Source of the DNA: Streptomyces cinnamoneus
GTDB taxonomy: Bacteria; Actinomycetota; Actinomycetes; Streptomycetales; Streptomycetaceae
NCBI RefSeq assembly: GCF_002939475.1
Contig: NZ_PKFQ01000001.1
Location: 2,356,001-2,420,000 of the forward strand
Length of the DNA: 64,000 nt
Direction: 5' to 3'
Made by a program: the position numbers and the translations under genes. Under the pieces are notes generated by a model that was given only the letters and a program-made list of their open reading frames with translations, was not told where the DNA came from and made no database searches. Below, piece by piece: positions 52,535 through 61,973 of this stretch (positions are counted from its first letter, which is position 1; every line of letters begins with the position of its first letter).

Positions 52535-55500
52535 ATGCGGTTCCTGGGCAGCGACCCCTGCCACGGGCGTGCGGCCGGCCCGGGCCGGCCGGCCCGGCCG
52601 GGCCCCCGCCGGGCCGGGGTCACCGTGCTGACCGCCGCCCTGCTCGGCGGGCTGCTCGGCAACGCCACGGGCGCCCTCGCCGAGCCCCGCCCCGGCGACG
52701 CCGCCGCGGCGGCCGGCTCCCCCGGCACCCCGGACCGGGAGGCCGCCGGCGCCCTGCCGCCAATCTGGCCGCGCCCGCAGTCGGCGCGCGCCCAGGGCCC
52801 CTACGTCCGCGTGGGTGAGGACGTCACCCTCATGGCCGACCAGGGCACCGACCCCCGCACGATCGAGGCGCTGCGCGCGATCCTGCACGCCCTGGGCGCC
52901 CGCACGGTCGTGGACGCCCAGCCGGGCGGCACGCCGCCGCCGAGCGGCCTGATCGTCCAGGCGGGCGGTCTGGGCGCCGAGGACGCCCTGCGGGCGCTCG
53001 GTGCCGGGCCCCTCGACGACCTGCCGACGGGCGGCTACCGGCTGGCCACGGGGCAGGTGGACGGCAGGCCGACGGTGGCCCTGGCGGGCGTGGGCGAGGA
53101 CGGGCTGTTCCACGCGGCCCAGACCCTGCGTCAGCTGGCGGTGGACCACGACGGCGGGAAGGCGTTCGCCGGGGCGGTGATCCGCGACTGGCCGGGCACG
53201 GCGGTGCGCGGGCTGACCGAGGGCTTCTACGGGCAGCCGTGGTCGCTGAGCGAGCGGCTGGCGCAGCTGGACTTCATGGGCCGCACCAAGCAGAACCGCT
53301 ATCTGTACGCGCCGGGCGACGACCCGTACCGCCAGGCCCGCTGGCGCGACCCCTATCCCGCCGAACAGCGCGCCGCCTTCCGGGAGCTGGCCGAGGGGGC
53401 CCGTCGCAACCACGTGACGCTGGGCTGGGCCGTCTCGCCGGGCCAGGCGATGTGCTTCTCCTCCGCGGAGGACGTGCGTGCGCTCAAGCGCAAGGTCGAC
53501 GCGATGTGGGCGCTCGGCGTGCGGGCCTTCCAGCTCCAGTTCCAGGACGTCAGCTACAGCGAGTGGCACTGCGGCGCGGACGCCGACGCGTTCGGCTCCG
53601 GTCCGAAGGCCGCGGCGAAGGCGCAGGCGAAGGTGGCGGGGGCGCTCGCCGAGCATGTGGCCGGCAAGGGCCCCGAGGCGGCGCCGCTGTCGCTGCTGCC
53701 CACCGAGTACTACCAGGAGGGCCGCACCGCCTTCCGGCGGGCGCTGGCCGACGCGCTCGACCGGCGCGTGGAGGTGGCGTGGACGGGCGTGGGCGTCGTG
53801 CCCAAGACGATCACCGGCGGTGAACTGGCCGAAGCCCGCGCGGCCTTCGGCCACCCGCTGGTGACGATGGACAACTACCCGGTCAACGACTTCGCGCAGG
53901 ACCGCCTCTTCCTCGGCCCGTACACCGGCCGGGAGCCGGCCGTCGCCGCCGGCTCGGCCGCGTTGCTGGCCAACGCCTCCGCGCAGCCCACCGCTTCCCG
54001 CATCCCGCTGTTCACCACCGCCGACTACGCCTGGAACCCCCGGGGTTACCGGCCCGAGGAGTCCTGGCGGGCGGCCGTCGCCGACCTGGCCGGCGACGAC
54101 GCGGCCAGCCGCGAGGCGCTGGGGGCGCTGGCCGGCAACGACGCGTCGTCGGTGCTGGGCGGCGAGGAGTCCGCGTACCTCAAGCCGCTGCTGGACGAGT
54201 TCTGGGCCGCCCTCTCGGCCGCCGACGCGGGCCGGCTCTCCACCGCCGCCGACCGGCTGCGGGCCGCGTTCCGCACGATGGCCGGGGCCCAGAGCCGGCT
54301 CGGCCCCGCCCTCGGCGGCGAGGTGCGGCCCTGGCTGGAACAGCTGACCAGACACGGCGAGGCCGGCGTGCGGGCCGTCGACATGCTGACCGCCCAGGCC
54401 CGTGGCGACGGCGCCGCCGCCTGGCAGGCACAGCTGGACGTGCAGCGGCTGCGCGAGAGGATCCGGGCCGGCCGGGCGACCGTGGGCAAGGGCGTGCTGT
54501 CCCCCTTCCTGGACCGGGCGCTGGCGAGCGCCAACGGCTGGACCGGCGTCGACCGCCCGGTGCGCACCGCCGGCGAGGCCACCGACGGCGCCCCGGCCAC
54601 CGCCGTGGTCCCGCGGCCGGGCGCGCCCCTGGACGTGCGGCTGCCCGAGCCGCACCCGCTGACCGTGGTCACCCTGCTCACCGACCCGGCGCCCGGGGTG
54701 CACGGCACGGCCTGGGCCCACGACGCGGCCGGCGGCTGGCAGCGGCTGGGGCCGCTGTCGGACAGCGGCTGGACGCAGGTGCCGGGCAAGGGCGTGCGGG
54801 CCGACGCGCTGCGCGTGGTGTGGGAGGGGAACACGGCGGCCGCGCCGCCCGCGGTGCACGAGGTCGCGCCCTGGTACGCCGACACCCCCACGGCCGATTT
54901 CGAACTGACGCCCGGCACGACGGACGCGGAGGCCGGCGGGCGGCCGGCGGTGCTCCAGGCCCGGATGATCAACCGGCGGCCGGAGCCGGTCACCGAGAAG
55001 CTCGTCGTCAAGGCCCCCCAGGGCGTCACCGTCAAGGCCCCGGCGGAGCTGACCGTGGCGCGCGGCGGCGTGGCCACCGCCCGGATCGAGCTGTCGGTCC
55101 CGGCGGGGGCGCCGGCCCGGGACCTGACCGTGCCGGTCAGCCTGGGCGGCCAGGAGCGGACGGTGACCGTCCGGGCGTACCCGCCGACCGGGGACACCGA
55201 TCTGGCGCGCGGGGCGCGCGCGACGTCCTCGGGCGACGAGGCGGCGCGCTTCCCGGCCTCGGCGGCGATCGACGGGGATCCGCGGACCCGCTGGTCCTCC
55301 CGGCAGCGGGACGACGCCTGGTGGCAGCTGGAGCTGGGCCGCCCGGTGCGGCTGGGGCGTCTGGTGCTGCACTGGCAGGACGCCCACCCGGTCCGCTACC
55401 GGATCCAGGTGTCGCCGGACGGCCGCACCTGGCGGGACGCGGCGGTCGTCACCGACGGCAAGGGCGGGACGGAGTCCGTGCGCATGGACGCACCGGACGC

Positions 55501-55621
55501 ACGCTTCGTGCGGGTCCAGGGCGAGAAGCGGGCCACCCGCTTCGGCTACTCGCTGTGGACGGTCGAGGCGTACGCCGTGCGGGAGCCGGGCAAGGACGGC
55601 GGAGCGCAGCAGCCGCACTGA
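52535..55621 (+). CDS. Secreted GH84 beta-N-acetylglucosaminidase with CBM32
   Basis: 1028 residues. The signal peptide ends ALA-EP (about residue 49). A GH84-type N-terminal domain (about 75-200) is followed by the catalytic barrel (about 210-500), which starts VRGLTEGFYGQPWS. The family's catalytic Asp-Asp pair appears here as Gln337-Asp338 in LQFQDVSY. A helical region, a NEW3-like sandwich (about 790-870) and an F5/8-type (CBM32) module (about 887-1015) follow. It should release GlcNAc from glycans or glycoproteins outside the cell. The ATG has a GAGGAGAAA site. It stands alone, closed by a bidirectional terminator. Confidence 0.9.
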   Translation: MRFLGSDPCHGRAAGPGRPARPGPRRAGVTVLTAALLGGLLGNATGALAEPRPGDAAAAAGSPGTPDREAAGALPPIWPRPQSARAQGPYVRVGEDVTLMADQGTDPRTIEALRAILHALGARTVVDAQPGGTPPPSGLIVQAGGLGAEDALRALGAGPLDDLPTGGYRLATGQVDGRPTVALAGVGEDGLFHAAQTLRQLAVDHDGGKAFAGAVIRDWPGTAVRGLTEGFYGQPWSLSERLAQLDFMGRTKQNRYLYAPGDDPYRQARWRDPYPAEQRAAFRELAEGARRNHVTLGWAVSPGQAMCFSSAEDVRALKRKVDAMWALGVRAFQLQFQDVSYSEWHCGADADAFGSGPKAAAKAQAKVAGALAEHVAGKGPEAAPLSLLPTEYYQEGRTAFRRALADALDRRVEVAWTGVGVVPKTITGGELAEARAAFGHPLVTMDNYPVNDFAQDRLFLGPYTGREPAVAAGSAALLANASAQPTASRIPLFTTADYAWNPRGYRPEESWRAAVADLAGDDAASREALGALAGNDASSVLGGEESAYLKPLLDEFWAALSAADAGRLSTAADRLRAAFRTMAGAQSRLGPALGGEVRPWLEQLTRHGEAGVRAVDMLTAQARGDGAAAWQAQLDVQRLRERIRAGRATVGKGVLSPFLDRALASANGWTGVDRPVRTAGEATDGAPATAVVPRPGAPLDVRLPEPHPLTVVTLLTDPAPGVHGTAWAHDAAGGWQRLGPLSDSGWTQVPGKGVRADALRVVWEGNTAAAPPAVHEVAPWYADTPTADFELTPGTTDAEAGGRPAVLQARMINRRPEPVTEKLVVKAPQGVTVKAPAELTVARGGVATARIELSVPAGAPARDLTVPVSLGGQERTVTVRAYPPTGDTDLARGARATSSGDEAARFPASAAIDGDPRTRWSSRQRDDAWWQLELGRPVRLGRLVLHWQDAHPVRYRIQVSPDGRTWRDAAVVTDGKGGTESVRMDAPDARFVRVQGEKRATRFGYSLWTVEAYAVREPGKDGGAQQPH

Positions 55622-55643
55622 GGCCGGCGGCCCGCGCGCCCGA

Positions 55644-55704
55644 GACCGGGCCATCGCCGGGCAGGGGCCACCGCACCGGGTGCCCCTGCGACGATGGCCC
55701 GGTC
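55644..55704. terminator. Large bidirectional terminator between the GH84 and HNH genes
   Basis: GACCGGGCCATCG (55644-55656) pairs with CGATGGCCCGGTC (55692-55704), with an inner 8-bp stem. It lies between convergent genes. Confidence 0.8.
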
Positions 55705-55707
55705 GTC

Positions 55708-56244
55708 TCAGGCGGAAATGCCGTCGATCCGGGCCATCGCGTCCTCCGCGCCGTATGCCTCCAGGTAAGGCAGCCAGCGCGGGTCCCTATGGCCCGTGCC
55801 GATGATCCGCCACGCCAGACCGGTCGGCGGTGCCGGCTGGTGGCGCAGCCGCCAGCCCAGCTCGGCGACGTGGCGGTCGGCCTTGACGTGGTTGCAGCGG
55901 CGGCAGGCCGCCACCACGTTCTCCCAGGCGTGCTGCCCGCCCCGGCTGCGCGGGACGACGTGATCGACGCTGGTTGCGACGCCACCGCAGTACGCGCAGC
56001 GCCCGCCGTCACGGGCGAAGAGTGCACGGCGGGTGAGCGGGACGGGGCCGCGAAAGGGGACCCGCACGAAGCGCTTCAGCCTGACGACGCTGGGTGCGGG
56101 GATGGTGCAGGACGCGCTGTGCAGATAGGCGCCGGTGTCCTCGAGGCTGATGGCCTTCTCGTTGAGGACGAGGATGAGCGCGCGGCGGAGCGGTACGACG
56201 CCGAGCGGCTCGTACGACGCGTTGAGGACCAGGACATGCGGCAC
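55708..56244 (-). CDS. HNH endonuclease
   Basis: 178 residues. An N-terminal beta-rich part (VLVLNASYEPLGVVPLRRA) precedes a McrA-like HNH core. This has zinc pairs CAYC and CRRC, the catalytic DH of VDHVVPRSRGG, and N of ENVVAAC. This stand-alone form is widespread in actinomycetes and not tied to a phage here. Its cellular DNA substrate is unknown. The GTG start has an excellent AAGGAGG five bases upstream. It is divergent from mscS, 259 bp apart. Confidence 0.9.
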   Translation of the reverse strand: MPHVLVLNASYEPLGVVPLRRALILVLNEKAISLEDTGAYLHSASCTIPAPSVVRLKRFVRVPFRGPVPLTRRALFARDGGRCAYCGGVATSVDHVVPRSRGGQHAWENVVAACRRCNHVKADRHVAELGWRLRHQPAPPTGLAWRIIGTGHRDPRWLPYLEAYGAEDAMARIDGISA

Positions 56245-56503
56245 GGGTGCCTCCTTGTACGCCGGCGGCGCGTGGCTCGCGCCGGGACGATCTCCTGCAA
56301 GTGTCCCCTGGCCCCTGGCCGAAGCGCCACCATCACCGGGTAACGGGTCTCAGGTGTTTTGGAGCACATCTCGACCACGCACGCGCAAGACCCGTCCCAT
56401 ATCGAACAGAACAACGGAGCACCTTGTCTGCCCCGTTAGTGTGGTGGGTCTGCCCCGCGCCGCTTCTCGACGCGGGTCTGTCCCACACCGGAGGGTTCCT
56501 GCT

Positions 56504-57592
56504 GTGTTCTGGTCCGCTGCCCTGGCCGCAGACTCGCCGCCGCCCGCCGCGCCGTCCCTGGGCGAGGCCACGCGCACGGCGAACGACGCCGCGGGCTGGG
56601 TCGAGGAGAACTGGTCCGTCTGGCTCAGCAACGGCCTGCGCATCATCCTGATCGTCGTGATCGCGGTCGCCATGCGCTCCCTGATCCGCCGCGCCATCAC
56701 CAAGCTCATCGCGCGCATGAACCGCACGGCGCAGGCGGTCGACGGCACCGCCCTGGGCAGCCTGCTCGTCAACGCCGAGCGGCGCCGGCAGCGCTCGGAG
56801 GCCATCGGCTCGGTCCTGCGCAGCGTCGCATCGTTCCTGATCATGGGAACGGCGTCGCTGACGGTGCTGTCCGTCCTCAAGATCAACCTGGCGCCGCTGC
56901 TGGCCAGCGCCGGTGTGGCGGGTGTCGCCATCGGTTTCGGCGCCCGGAACCTGGTCACCGACTTCCTCTCCGGCGTCTTCATGATCCTGGAGGACCAGTA
57001 CGGCGTGGGCGACGAGGTCGACGCGGGCGTCGCCACCGGTACGGTCATCGAGGTGGGCCTGCGCGTGACCAAGCTGCGCGGCGCGAACGGCGCCATCTGG
57101 TACGTGCGCAACGGCGAGGTCAAGCGCATCGGCAACCTCAGCCAGGGCTGGGCCATGGCCGAGGTGGATGTCACCCTCCGCTACGACGAGGACCTGGACC
57201 GGGCCCGTACGGTCATCGCGGCCGCCGGCGAGGAGATGGCCAAGGAACCGGCCTGGACCGAGAAGATCTGGGAGCCGGTCGAGGTCATGGGCCTGGACTC
57301 CGTGACGCTCGAGTCGGTGGTCGTCCGGGTGCAGGCCAAGACCATGCCGGGCTCCGCCGCGGGCGTCGCGCGCGAGCTGCGCTGGCGGATCAAGCAGGCG
57401 CTGGACCTGGCGGGCATCCGCATGGGCGCCCCGCTGCGCGTGGCCGAGGAGGAGCCGGCGCCGCTCCCCGACCCGACGGCGGCCGTGGCCGCGCCCTCGG
57501 CCCTGAACAACCCCACGTCGCCGCAGTCGCAGGCCACGACGCCGATACCGCAGCCGGCCCCGGTGCCGCCCGGGGCGACCCTCGGGAAGTAG
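56504..57592 (+). CDS. mscS: Small-conductance mechanosensitive channel (MscS family)
   Basis: 362 residues from GTG 56504, eight bases after GGAGGG; the frame is open further upstream through the promoter. Three membrane helices are seen (about 43-60, 103-125, 130-150). The third has the Gly/Ala-packed pore helix APLLASAGVAGVAIGFGARN. A beta domain (VGDEVDAGVATGTVIEVGLR) and an alpha/beta vestibule follow. The C-terminal ~45 residues are Pro/Ala/Thr-rich. It opens on membrane tension to release solutes during hypo-osmotic shock. Confidence 0.94.
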   Translation: MFWSAALAADSPPPAAPSLGEATRTANDAAGWVEENWSVWLSNGLRIILIVVIAVAMRSLIRRAITKLIARMNRTAQAVDGTALGSLLVNAERRRQRSEAIGSVLRSVASFLIMGTASLTVLSVLKINLAPLLASAGVAGVAIGFGARNLVTDFLSGVFMILEDQYGVGDEVDAGVATGTVIEVGLRVTKLRGANGAIWYVRNGEVKRIGNLSQGWAMAEVDVTLRYDEDLDRARTVIAAAGEEMAKEPAWTEKIWEPVEVMGLDSVTLESVVVRVQAKTMPGSAAGVARELRWRIKQALDLAGIRMGAPLRVAEEEPAPLPDPTAAVAAPSALNNPTSPQSQATTPIPQPAPVPPGATLGK

Positions 57593-57613
57593 CCGCCGCG
57601 GGCGGCCAGCGCG

Positions 57614-57648
57614 AGGGCTCCCTCACCGCCGATGTGGCGAGGGAGCCC
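57614..57648. terminator. Bidirectional terminator between mscS and the FBP-type gene
   Basis: GGGCTCCCTC (57615-57624) pairs with GAGGGAGCCC (57639-57648) between convergent genes. Confidence 0.75.
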
Positions 57649-57681
57649 TTCGTCGTCTCCGGTGCGCCCCGCGCGGGAGGC

Positions 57682-58185
57682 TCAGCCCTCCTGGAGGACC
57701 TTGTCCAGGAACTGGTCGACGTTGCCCCGCATCCGGGCCACGCGCTCCTCCACGGAGAGCGACTCCTTGTACCGCATCGTCATCAGCGGCACCTTCTTGC
57801 CGCGCACGTACAGCGGGCAGGCCAGGTCCGCGCAGATGTAGGCGCCGACCGTGTTGCCGTCGCGCCCGGAGGCGCCGACCTTGCGGGCGGCCAGCAGGGA
57901 GACGCCCGAGCCGGGGTGTCCGGTCAGGCAGAGCGAGCACATGGTGGTCTTCGTGAAGCTCCGGGGGCCGCCCTGCGGCACGCGCAGGGTGACGCCGGCC
58001 GGCTTCCCGTCCCGCACGGTGACGAGATAGCCGCGGTCCGGGGCGCCCGGGTCGCGCCAGCCCAGGAAGTCGAGGTCCTCCCAGGGCAGGTCCGCGAGGT
58101 CCCGGGGCAGGCTGATCCTGCGGGCTTCCCCCTTGGAGCAGTTGACGAAGGAGGCGCGTATGTCGTTCTCGCCCAGTGGTTCCAT
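57682..58185 (-). CDS. FBP-type zinc-finger protein (FusB/EF-G-binding C-terminal family)
   Basis: 167 residues from ATG 58185, which begins MEPLGENDIRASF; the upstream extension is not family-like. The C-terminal half is a four-cysteine treble-clef zinc finger (MCSLCL and ICADLACPLYVRGKK), as in FusB-type EF-G-binding proteins (FBP domain). FusB rescues EF-G from fusidic acid; the actinobacterial relatives are mostly uncharacterised, so a ribosome or EF-G role is inference. There is no Shine-Dalgarno. TAGGTT sits 8 bases before ATG, which suggests a leaderless mRNA. Confidence 0.85.
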   Translation of the reverse strand: MEPLGENDIRASFVNCSKGEARRISLPRDLADLPWEDLDFLGWRDPGAPDRGYLVTVRDGKPAGVTLRVPQGGPRSFTKTTMCSLCLTGHPGSGVSLLAARKVGASGRDGNTVGAYICADLACPLYVRGKKVPLMTMRYKESLSVEERVARMRGNVDQFLDKVLQEG

Positions 58186-58385
58186 GAGGCGCGAACCTAA
58201 CAGCGGGACGGCCGTGACGTCGCGTGAATTTCCGTGGCCCGGACACCTGCCCGGGGGGCGACCCCTTGACGCCCCGCCGGGCACCCGCATAGCTTCCCCT
58301 CACCGATAGGAAACCTTCTTTACAGACCTGGGCCGGCGCCGTGGCGCCGGCACCGGCGTCGTCGAAGGGCGGGTGCTTCAACGCC

Positions 58386-59588
58386 ATGGCCGCAGCCGGT
58401 ACCCCCGGAACACCACGCGTCCTGCGGGCCATGAACGACCGTGCCGCGCTCGACCTGCTGGTGGCCCACGGCCCCCTCACCCGCACCCGGCTCGGCGAGC
58501 TGACCGGGCTGTCCAAGCCCACCGCCTCCCAGCTGCTGGGCCGCCTGGAGGCGGCCGGCCTGGTCCGCGCCACCGGGAACGTCACCGGCCGGCCCGGCCC
58601 CAGCGCCCTGCTGTACGAGGTGAATCCGGGCATCGCGCACGTCGCCGCCCTCGCCGTGGACGAGGAGGGCATCTCGGCGGCCGTCGCGGACATCACCGGC
58701 GCCGTGCTGGGCGAGCACCGCACCCGGGCGCGGGCCACGGACGAGCCGGGGCGCGCCCGCACCGTCGAGCAGGTCGCCGAGGCGTTCACGGCGGCGCTCG
58801 GCGCCGCCGGGATCACCGCGCGCGACGTCCACCGCACCGTCGTGGCCACCCACGGGGCGCTCGATCCGCGCACCGGGCGGCTGCGCTACGCCGCGCACCT
58901 GCCCGGCTGGAGCTCCCTCGTGCTCCCCGACGACCTGGCCGAGGCCACCGGCACGCCGGTCACGATCGAGAACGACGTCAATCTGGCCGCCCTCGCCGAA
59001 CGTCACGAGGGTGCCGCCCGGGACTGCCGGAACTTCGTGCTCCTGTGGGCCGACGAAGGGGTCGGCGCCGCCGTCGTGCTCGGCGGCACCCTGCTGCGGG
59101 GTGCGCACGGCGGCGCCGGCGAGATCGGCTACATGCCCCTGCCGGGGGCGCCGCTCGCGCGCGGCGGCCCCGAGACCTTCGCGGGCCCGGACGCCGGGGG
59201 CGGCTTCCAGATGCTCGCCGGCTCGCCCGCCGTCCTCCGGCTGGCCCGCGCCCACGGCATCGACGCGGCGACCGTGTCCGAGGCGCTGGCCCTGGCCGCC
59301 GCGACCCCGGGGGCGGGCGAGGCGGTCCTGGCCGAGCTCGCCGCCCGCCTCGCCACGGGTCTGGCGGCGGTCGTGGCCGTCGTCGACCCCGAACTGGTGG
59401 TGCTCTCCGGCGAGGTCTGCCGGGCCGGGGGCGAGCGGCTGCGCGACCTGGTCGAAACGGAACTGACCGGACTGGCCCTTCCTCGGCCGCGGCTGCGGCT
59501 GAGCGCCCTCAAGGAGGCACCGGTGCTGACCGGGGCGCTCCAGGTCGCGCTCGCGGACGTACGGGACACCGCCTTCGACACCGCCTGA
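58386..59588 (+). CDS. ROK-family transcriptional regulator of the sugar operon
   Basis: 400 residues from ATG 58386; a GTG at 58341 is possible, and neither has a well-spaced ribosome site. The N-terminal winged helix is RTRLGELTGLSKPTASQLLG. The ROK sugar-kinase-like domain has VATHGALDPRTG, IENDVNLAALAE and GTLLRGAHGGAGEIGYM. The zinc-binding Cys-rich block of ROK kinases is absent: GPETFAGPDAGG replaces it. It probably represses the transporter genes that start 67 bp downstream and responds to the imported sugar. An imperfect AGGAAACCTTCTTT lies before the gene and may be its operator. Confidence 0.9.
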   Translation: MAAAGTPGTPRVLRAMNDRAALDLLVAHGPLTRTRLGELTGLSKPTASQLLGRLEAAGLVRATGNVTGRPGPSALLYEVNPGIAHVAALAVDEEGISAAVADITGAVLGEHRTRARATDEPGRARTVEQVAEAFTAALGAAGITARDVHRTVVATHGALDPRTGRLRYAAHLPGWSSLVLPDDLAEATGTPVTIENDVNLAALAERHEGAARDCRNFVLLWADEGVGAAVVLGGTLLRGAHGGAGEIGYMPLPGAPLARGGPETFAGPDAGGGFQMLAGSPAVLRLARAHGIDAATVSEALALAAATPGAGEAVLAELAARLATGLAAVVAVVDPELVVLSGEVCRAGGERLRDLVETELTGLALPRPRLRLSALKEAPVLTGALQVALADVRDTAFDTA

Positions 59589-59655
59589 AACCGGCCCGCT
59601 CCCCCGTTCCGCCCGCGTCGTCTCCCCACCCGCCCGTCGCGATGGAAGGACTGCC

Positions 59656-61005
59656 ATGCCGCGCAGCCGTCGCCGGTTACCCCCGACCGTGCTCCTCCCC
59701 CTCCTGATGATCGCGGGGCTGCTGCTGCCCGGCTGCGCCAACCCCGGTGCCGGAAGCGCCGCCGACGACCCGACCCGGCCCGTCACCCTGCGGTTCTGGC
59801 ACGGCTGGTCGGAGAAGCGCGAGGTCAAGGCGATCGACGACTCCCTCGCCCGGTTCCACCGGCTCCATCCGAACATCCGGGTGAAGACGACGGGCAACGT
59901 CACCGACGCCACCGTGAACCAGGCGCTCCGGGCCGGCGGGGGCGCCGCCCCCGACGTGGTCTCGTCCTTCACCACCAACAACGTGGGCCAGTACTGCTCG
60001 TCGGGCATGTGGGTCGACCTCGACCCGTTCCTCGCGAAGTCGGGCGTCGACAAGACGGCCGTCTTCCCCCGGACGCTGCTGGACTACTCCGCCTACGAGG
60101 GCAGGCAGTGCGCGCTGCCGCTGCTCGCCGACGCCTACGGGATGTACTACAACCTGGACGCCTTCGAGAAGGCGGGCGTCTCCCGGGCGCCGCGCACCCT
60201 GTCCGAGCTGAAGGAGACCGCCGTCAAGCTCACCGAGCGCGCGGCCGACGGCTCGTACCGGCAGCTCGGCTTCATGCCGAACCTCCGGCTCTACCAGAAC
60301 AGCGTCGACCGGTTCTTCGCCCAGTGGGGGCCGCGGTACTTCGACGACAAGGGCAAGTCGGCGCTCGCCCGGGAGCCCGCCACGAAGCGGTTCCTCACCA
60401 CGCAGCGGGACCTCGTCACGGCGCTCGGCGGCTACGGCCCGCTGGAGACCTTCCGCGCCACGTTCGGCGAGGAGATGTCCTCGCAGAACGCCTTCCTCAC
60501 CGGAAAGCTGGCGATGCACATGGACGGTGAATGGCGCGGCCTGATGCTGGCGAAGGCCGCACCGGGATTCCGCTGGGCCACCGCCCCGATGCCGGTGCCG
60601 GACGACCGGGCCGACACCTACGGCCGGGGCTATCTGACGGGCACGGTCGCCGGCATCGCCCACAGCAGCAAGCACCAGAACGCCGCCTGGGAGCTGGTGA
60701 AGTTCCTGACGACCGACACCGACCAGGTCGTCGCCTTCGCGAACGCCATCCACAACGTGCCGTCCACGAACGCCGCGCTCGCCTCACCGCGGCTCGACGC
60801 CGACCCCGCCTTCCAGACCTTCCTCCGCATCGCCCGCGACCCGCGCAGCACCGGCATGCCGCCCTCGGTCAACGGCGGGCAGTACATCGTCACGTTCCAG
60901 GACTTCGCCTACGACGTCGAGGCGGGCAAGGTCCGCGACCTGGACAAGGGGCTGCGCGCGCTCGACCGGCAGATAGACGACGACAACCTCCAGTCCGCCA
61001 CCTGA
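59656..61005 (+). CDS. ABC transporter sugar-binding lipoprotein
   Basis: 449 residues. The lipoprotein signal has the lipobox LLPGC (C27). The fold is that of family 1 extracellular solute-binding proteins (LRFWHGWSEKREVKAIDDSL, APDVVSSFTTNNVGQY, MDGEWRG near the hinge). It captures a sugar outside the cell for the two permeases that follow. The ATG has a GGAAGGA site. TGA at 61003-61005 is followed by the first permease only 11 bp later, so this is a tight operon. No ATPase gene is present; in streptomycetes the shared ATPase MsiK usually energises such transporters. Confidence 0.94.
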   Translation: MPRSRRRLPPTVLLPLLMIAGLLLPGCANPGAGSAADDPTRPVTLRFWHGWSEKREVKAIDDSLARFHRLHPNIRVKTTGNVTDATVNQALRAGGGAAPDVVSSFTTNNVGQYCSSGMWVDLDPFLAKSGVDKTAVFPRTLLDYSAYEGRQCALPLLADAYGMYYNLDAFEKAGVSRAPRTLSELKETAVKLTERAADGSYRQLGFMPNLRLYQNSVDRFFAQWGPRYFDDKGKSALAREPATKRFLTTQRDLVTALGGYGPLETFRATFGEEMSSQNAFLTGKLAMHMDGEWRGLMLAKAAPGFRWATAPMPVPDDRADTYGRGYLTGTVAGIAHSSKHQNAAWELVKFLTTDTDQVVAFANAIHNVPSTNAALASPRLDADPAFQTFLRIARDPRSTGMPPSVNGGQYIVTFQDFAYDVEAGKVRDLDKGLRALDRQIDDDNLQSAT

Positions 61006-61016
61006 GGAACCCCGCC

Positions 61017-61970
61017 ATGGCCCCCCGCTCCCCCGCCCCCGGACTGCGCCGCAAGCACCTGCGCCGACGGCTGCGCACCCTCGGCTTCCTCTCCCCCTGG
61101 CTGGTCGGCTTCACCGTCTTCTTCGGCTACCCGCTCGTCGCCACCGTCTACTTCTCCTTCATGCACTACAACCAGATCCGGGCGCCGTCCTTCGTGGGGC
61201 TGCGCAACTGGAAGTACGTGCTCGGCCAGATGCCGCTGTTCGGACCGGCCCTGTGGAACACGCTGTGGCTGGTGGTGGTGATGGTGACCCTGCGGGTGGT
61301 CTTCGGGCTGGGCGTCGGGCTGCTGGTCACCCGGCTCACGTCCGGGGTGGGGCTGTTCCGCACCGCCTTCTACCTGCCCTGCCTGGCGCCGCCGGTGGCC
61401 GCGACCGTCGCCTTCGTCTTCCTGCTGAACCCGGGTACGGGACCGGTCGACGAGGCCCTGTCGGCGCTCGGCGTCACCGCCCCCCGGTGGTTCAACGACC
61501 CCGACTGGGCCAAGCCGTCGCTGGTGCTGCTGTCGCTGTGGGGCGTCGGCGACCTGATGGTGGTCTTCATGGCGGCCCTGCTGGACGTGCCCCGGGAGCA
61601 GTACGAGGCCGCCGAGCTCGACGGGGCGGGGGCGCTGGCGAAGTTCCGCTACGTCACCTGGCCGTCGATCACTCCCGTCGTGATGTTCGCGGTCGTGACG
61701 GGCGTCGTGCAGACCATGCAGTACTACACGCAGGCGCTGGTCGCCGGGAAGCTGGCCTCCGGCGTCAACACCGGCCCCGGCTCGACCGTCCAGCCGGGCT
61801 ATCCCGACCACTCCACGCTCACCGTGCCGCAGCTGATCTACTCGCTCGGCTTCCAGAACTTCAACACCGGTGCCGCGTGCGTGCTCTCGCTCGTGCTCTT
61901 CGTCATCGCCATGGCGGTGACCTCCCTGCTGATGCGCAGGCGAGCCGGTCTGCTCACCGCGGAGGACTGA
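61017..61970 (+). CDS. ABC sugar transporter permease, MalF type
   Basis: 317 residues, six hydrophobic helices. The cytoplasmic EAA loop EAAELDGAGALAKFRYVTWP contacts the ATPase. It has a basic N-terminus (RRKHLRRRLRTLG). It pairs with the MalG-type permease that begins 3 bp after its stop. The GAGGAA ribosome site overlaps the end of the binding-protein gene, so translation is coupled. Import substrate: probably a disaccharide or beta-glucoside, judged from the GH4 gene downstream. Confidence 0.93.
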   Translation: MAPRSPAPGLRRKHLRRRLRTLGFLSPWLVGFTVFFGYPLVATVYFSFMHYNQIRAPSFVGLRNWKYVLGQMPLFGPALWNTLWLVVVMVTLRVVFGLGVGLLVTRLTSGVGLFRTAFYLPCLAPPVAATVAFVFLLNPGTGPVDEALSALGVTAPRWFNDPDWAKPSLVLLSLWGVGDLMVVFMAALLDVPREQYEAAELDGAGALAKFRYVTWPSITPVVMFAVVTGVVQTMQYYTQALVAGKLASGVNTGPGSTVQPGYPDHSTLTVPQLIYSLGFQNFNTGAACVLSLVLFVIAMAVTSLLMRRRAGLLTAED

Positions 61971-61973
61971 CCC

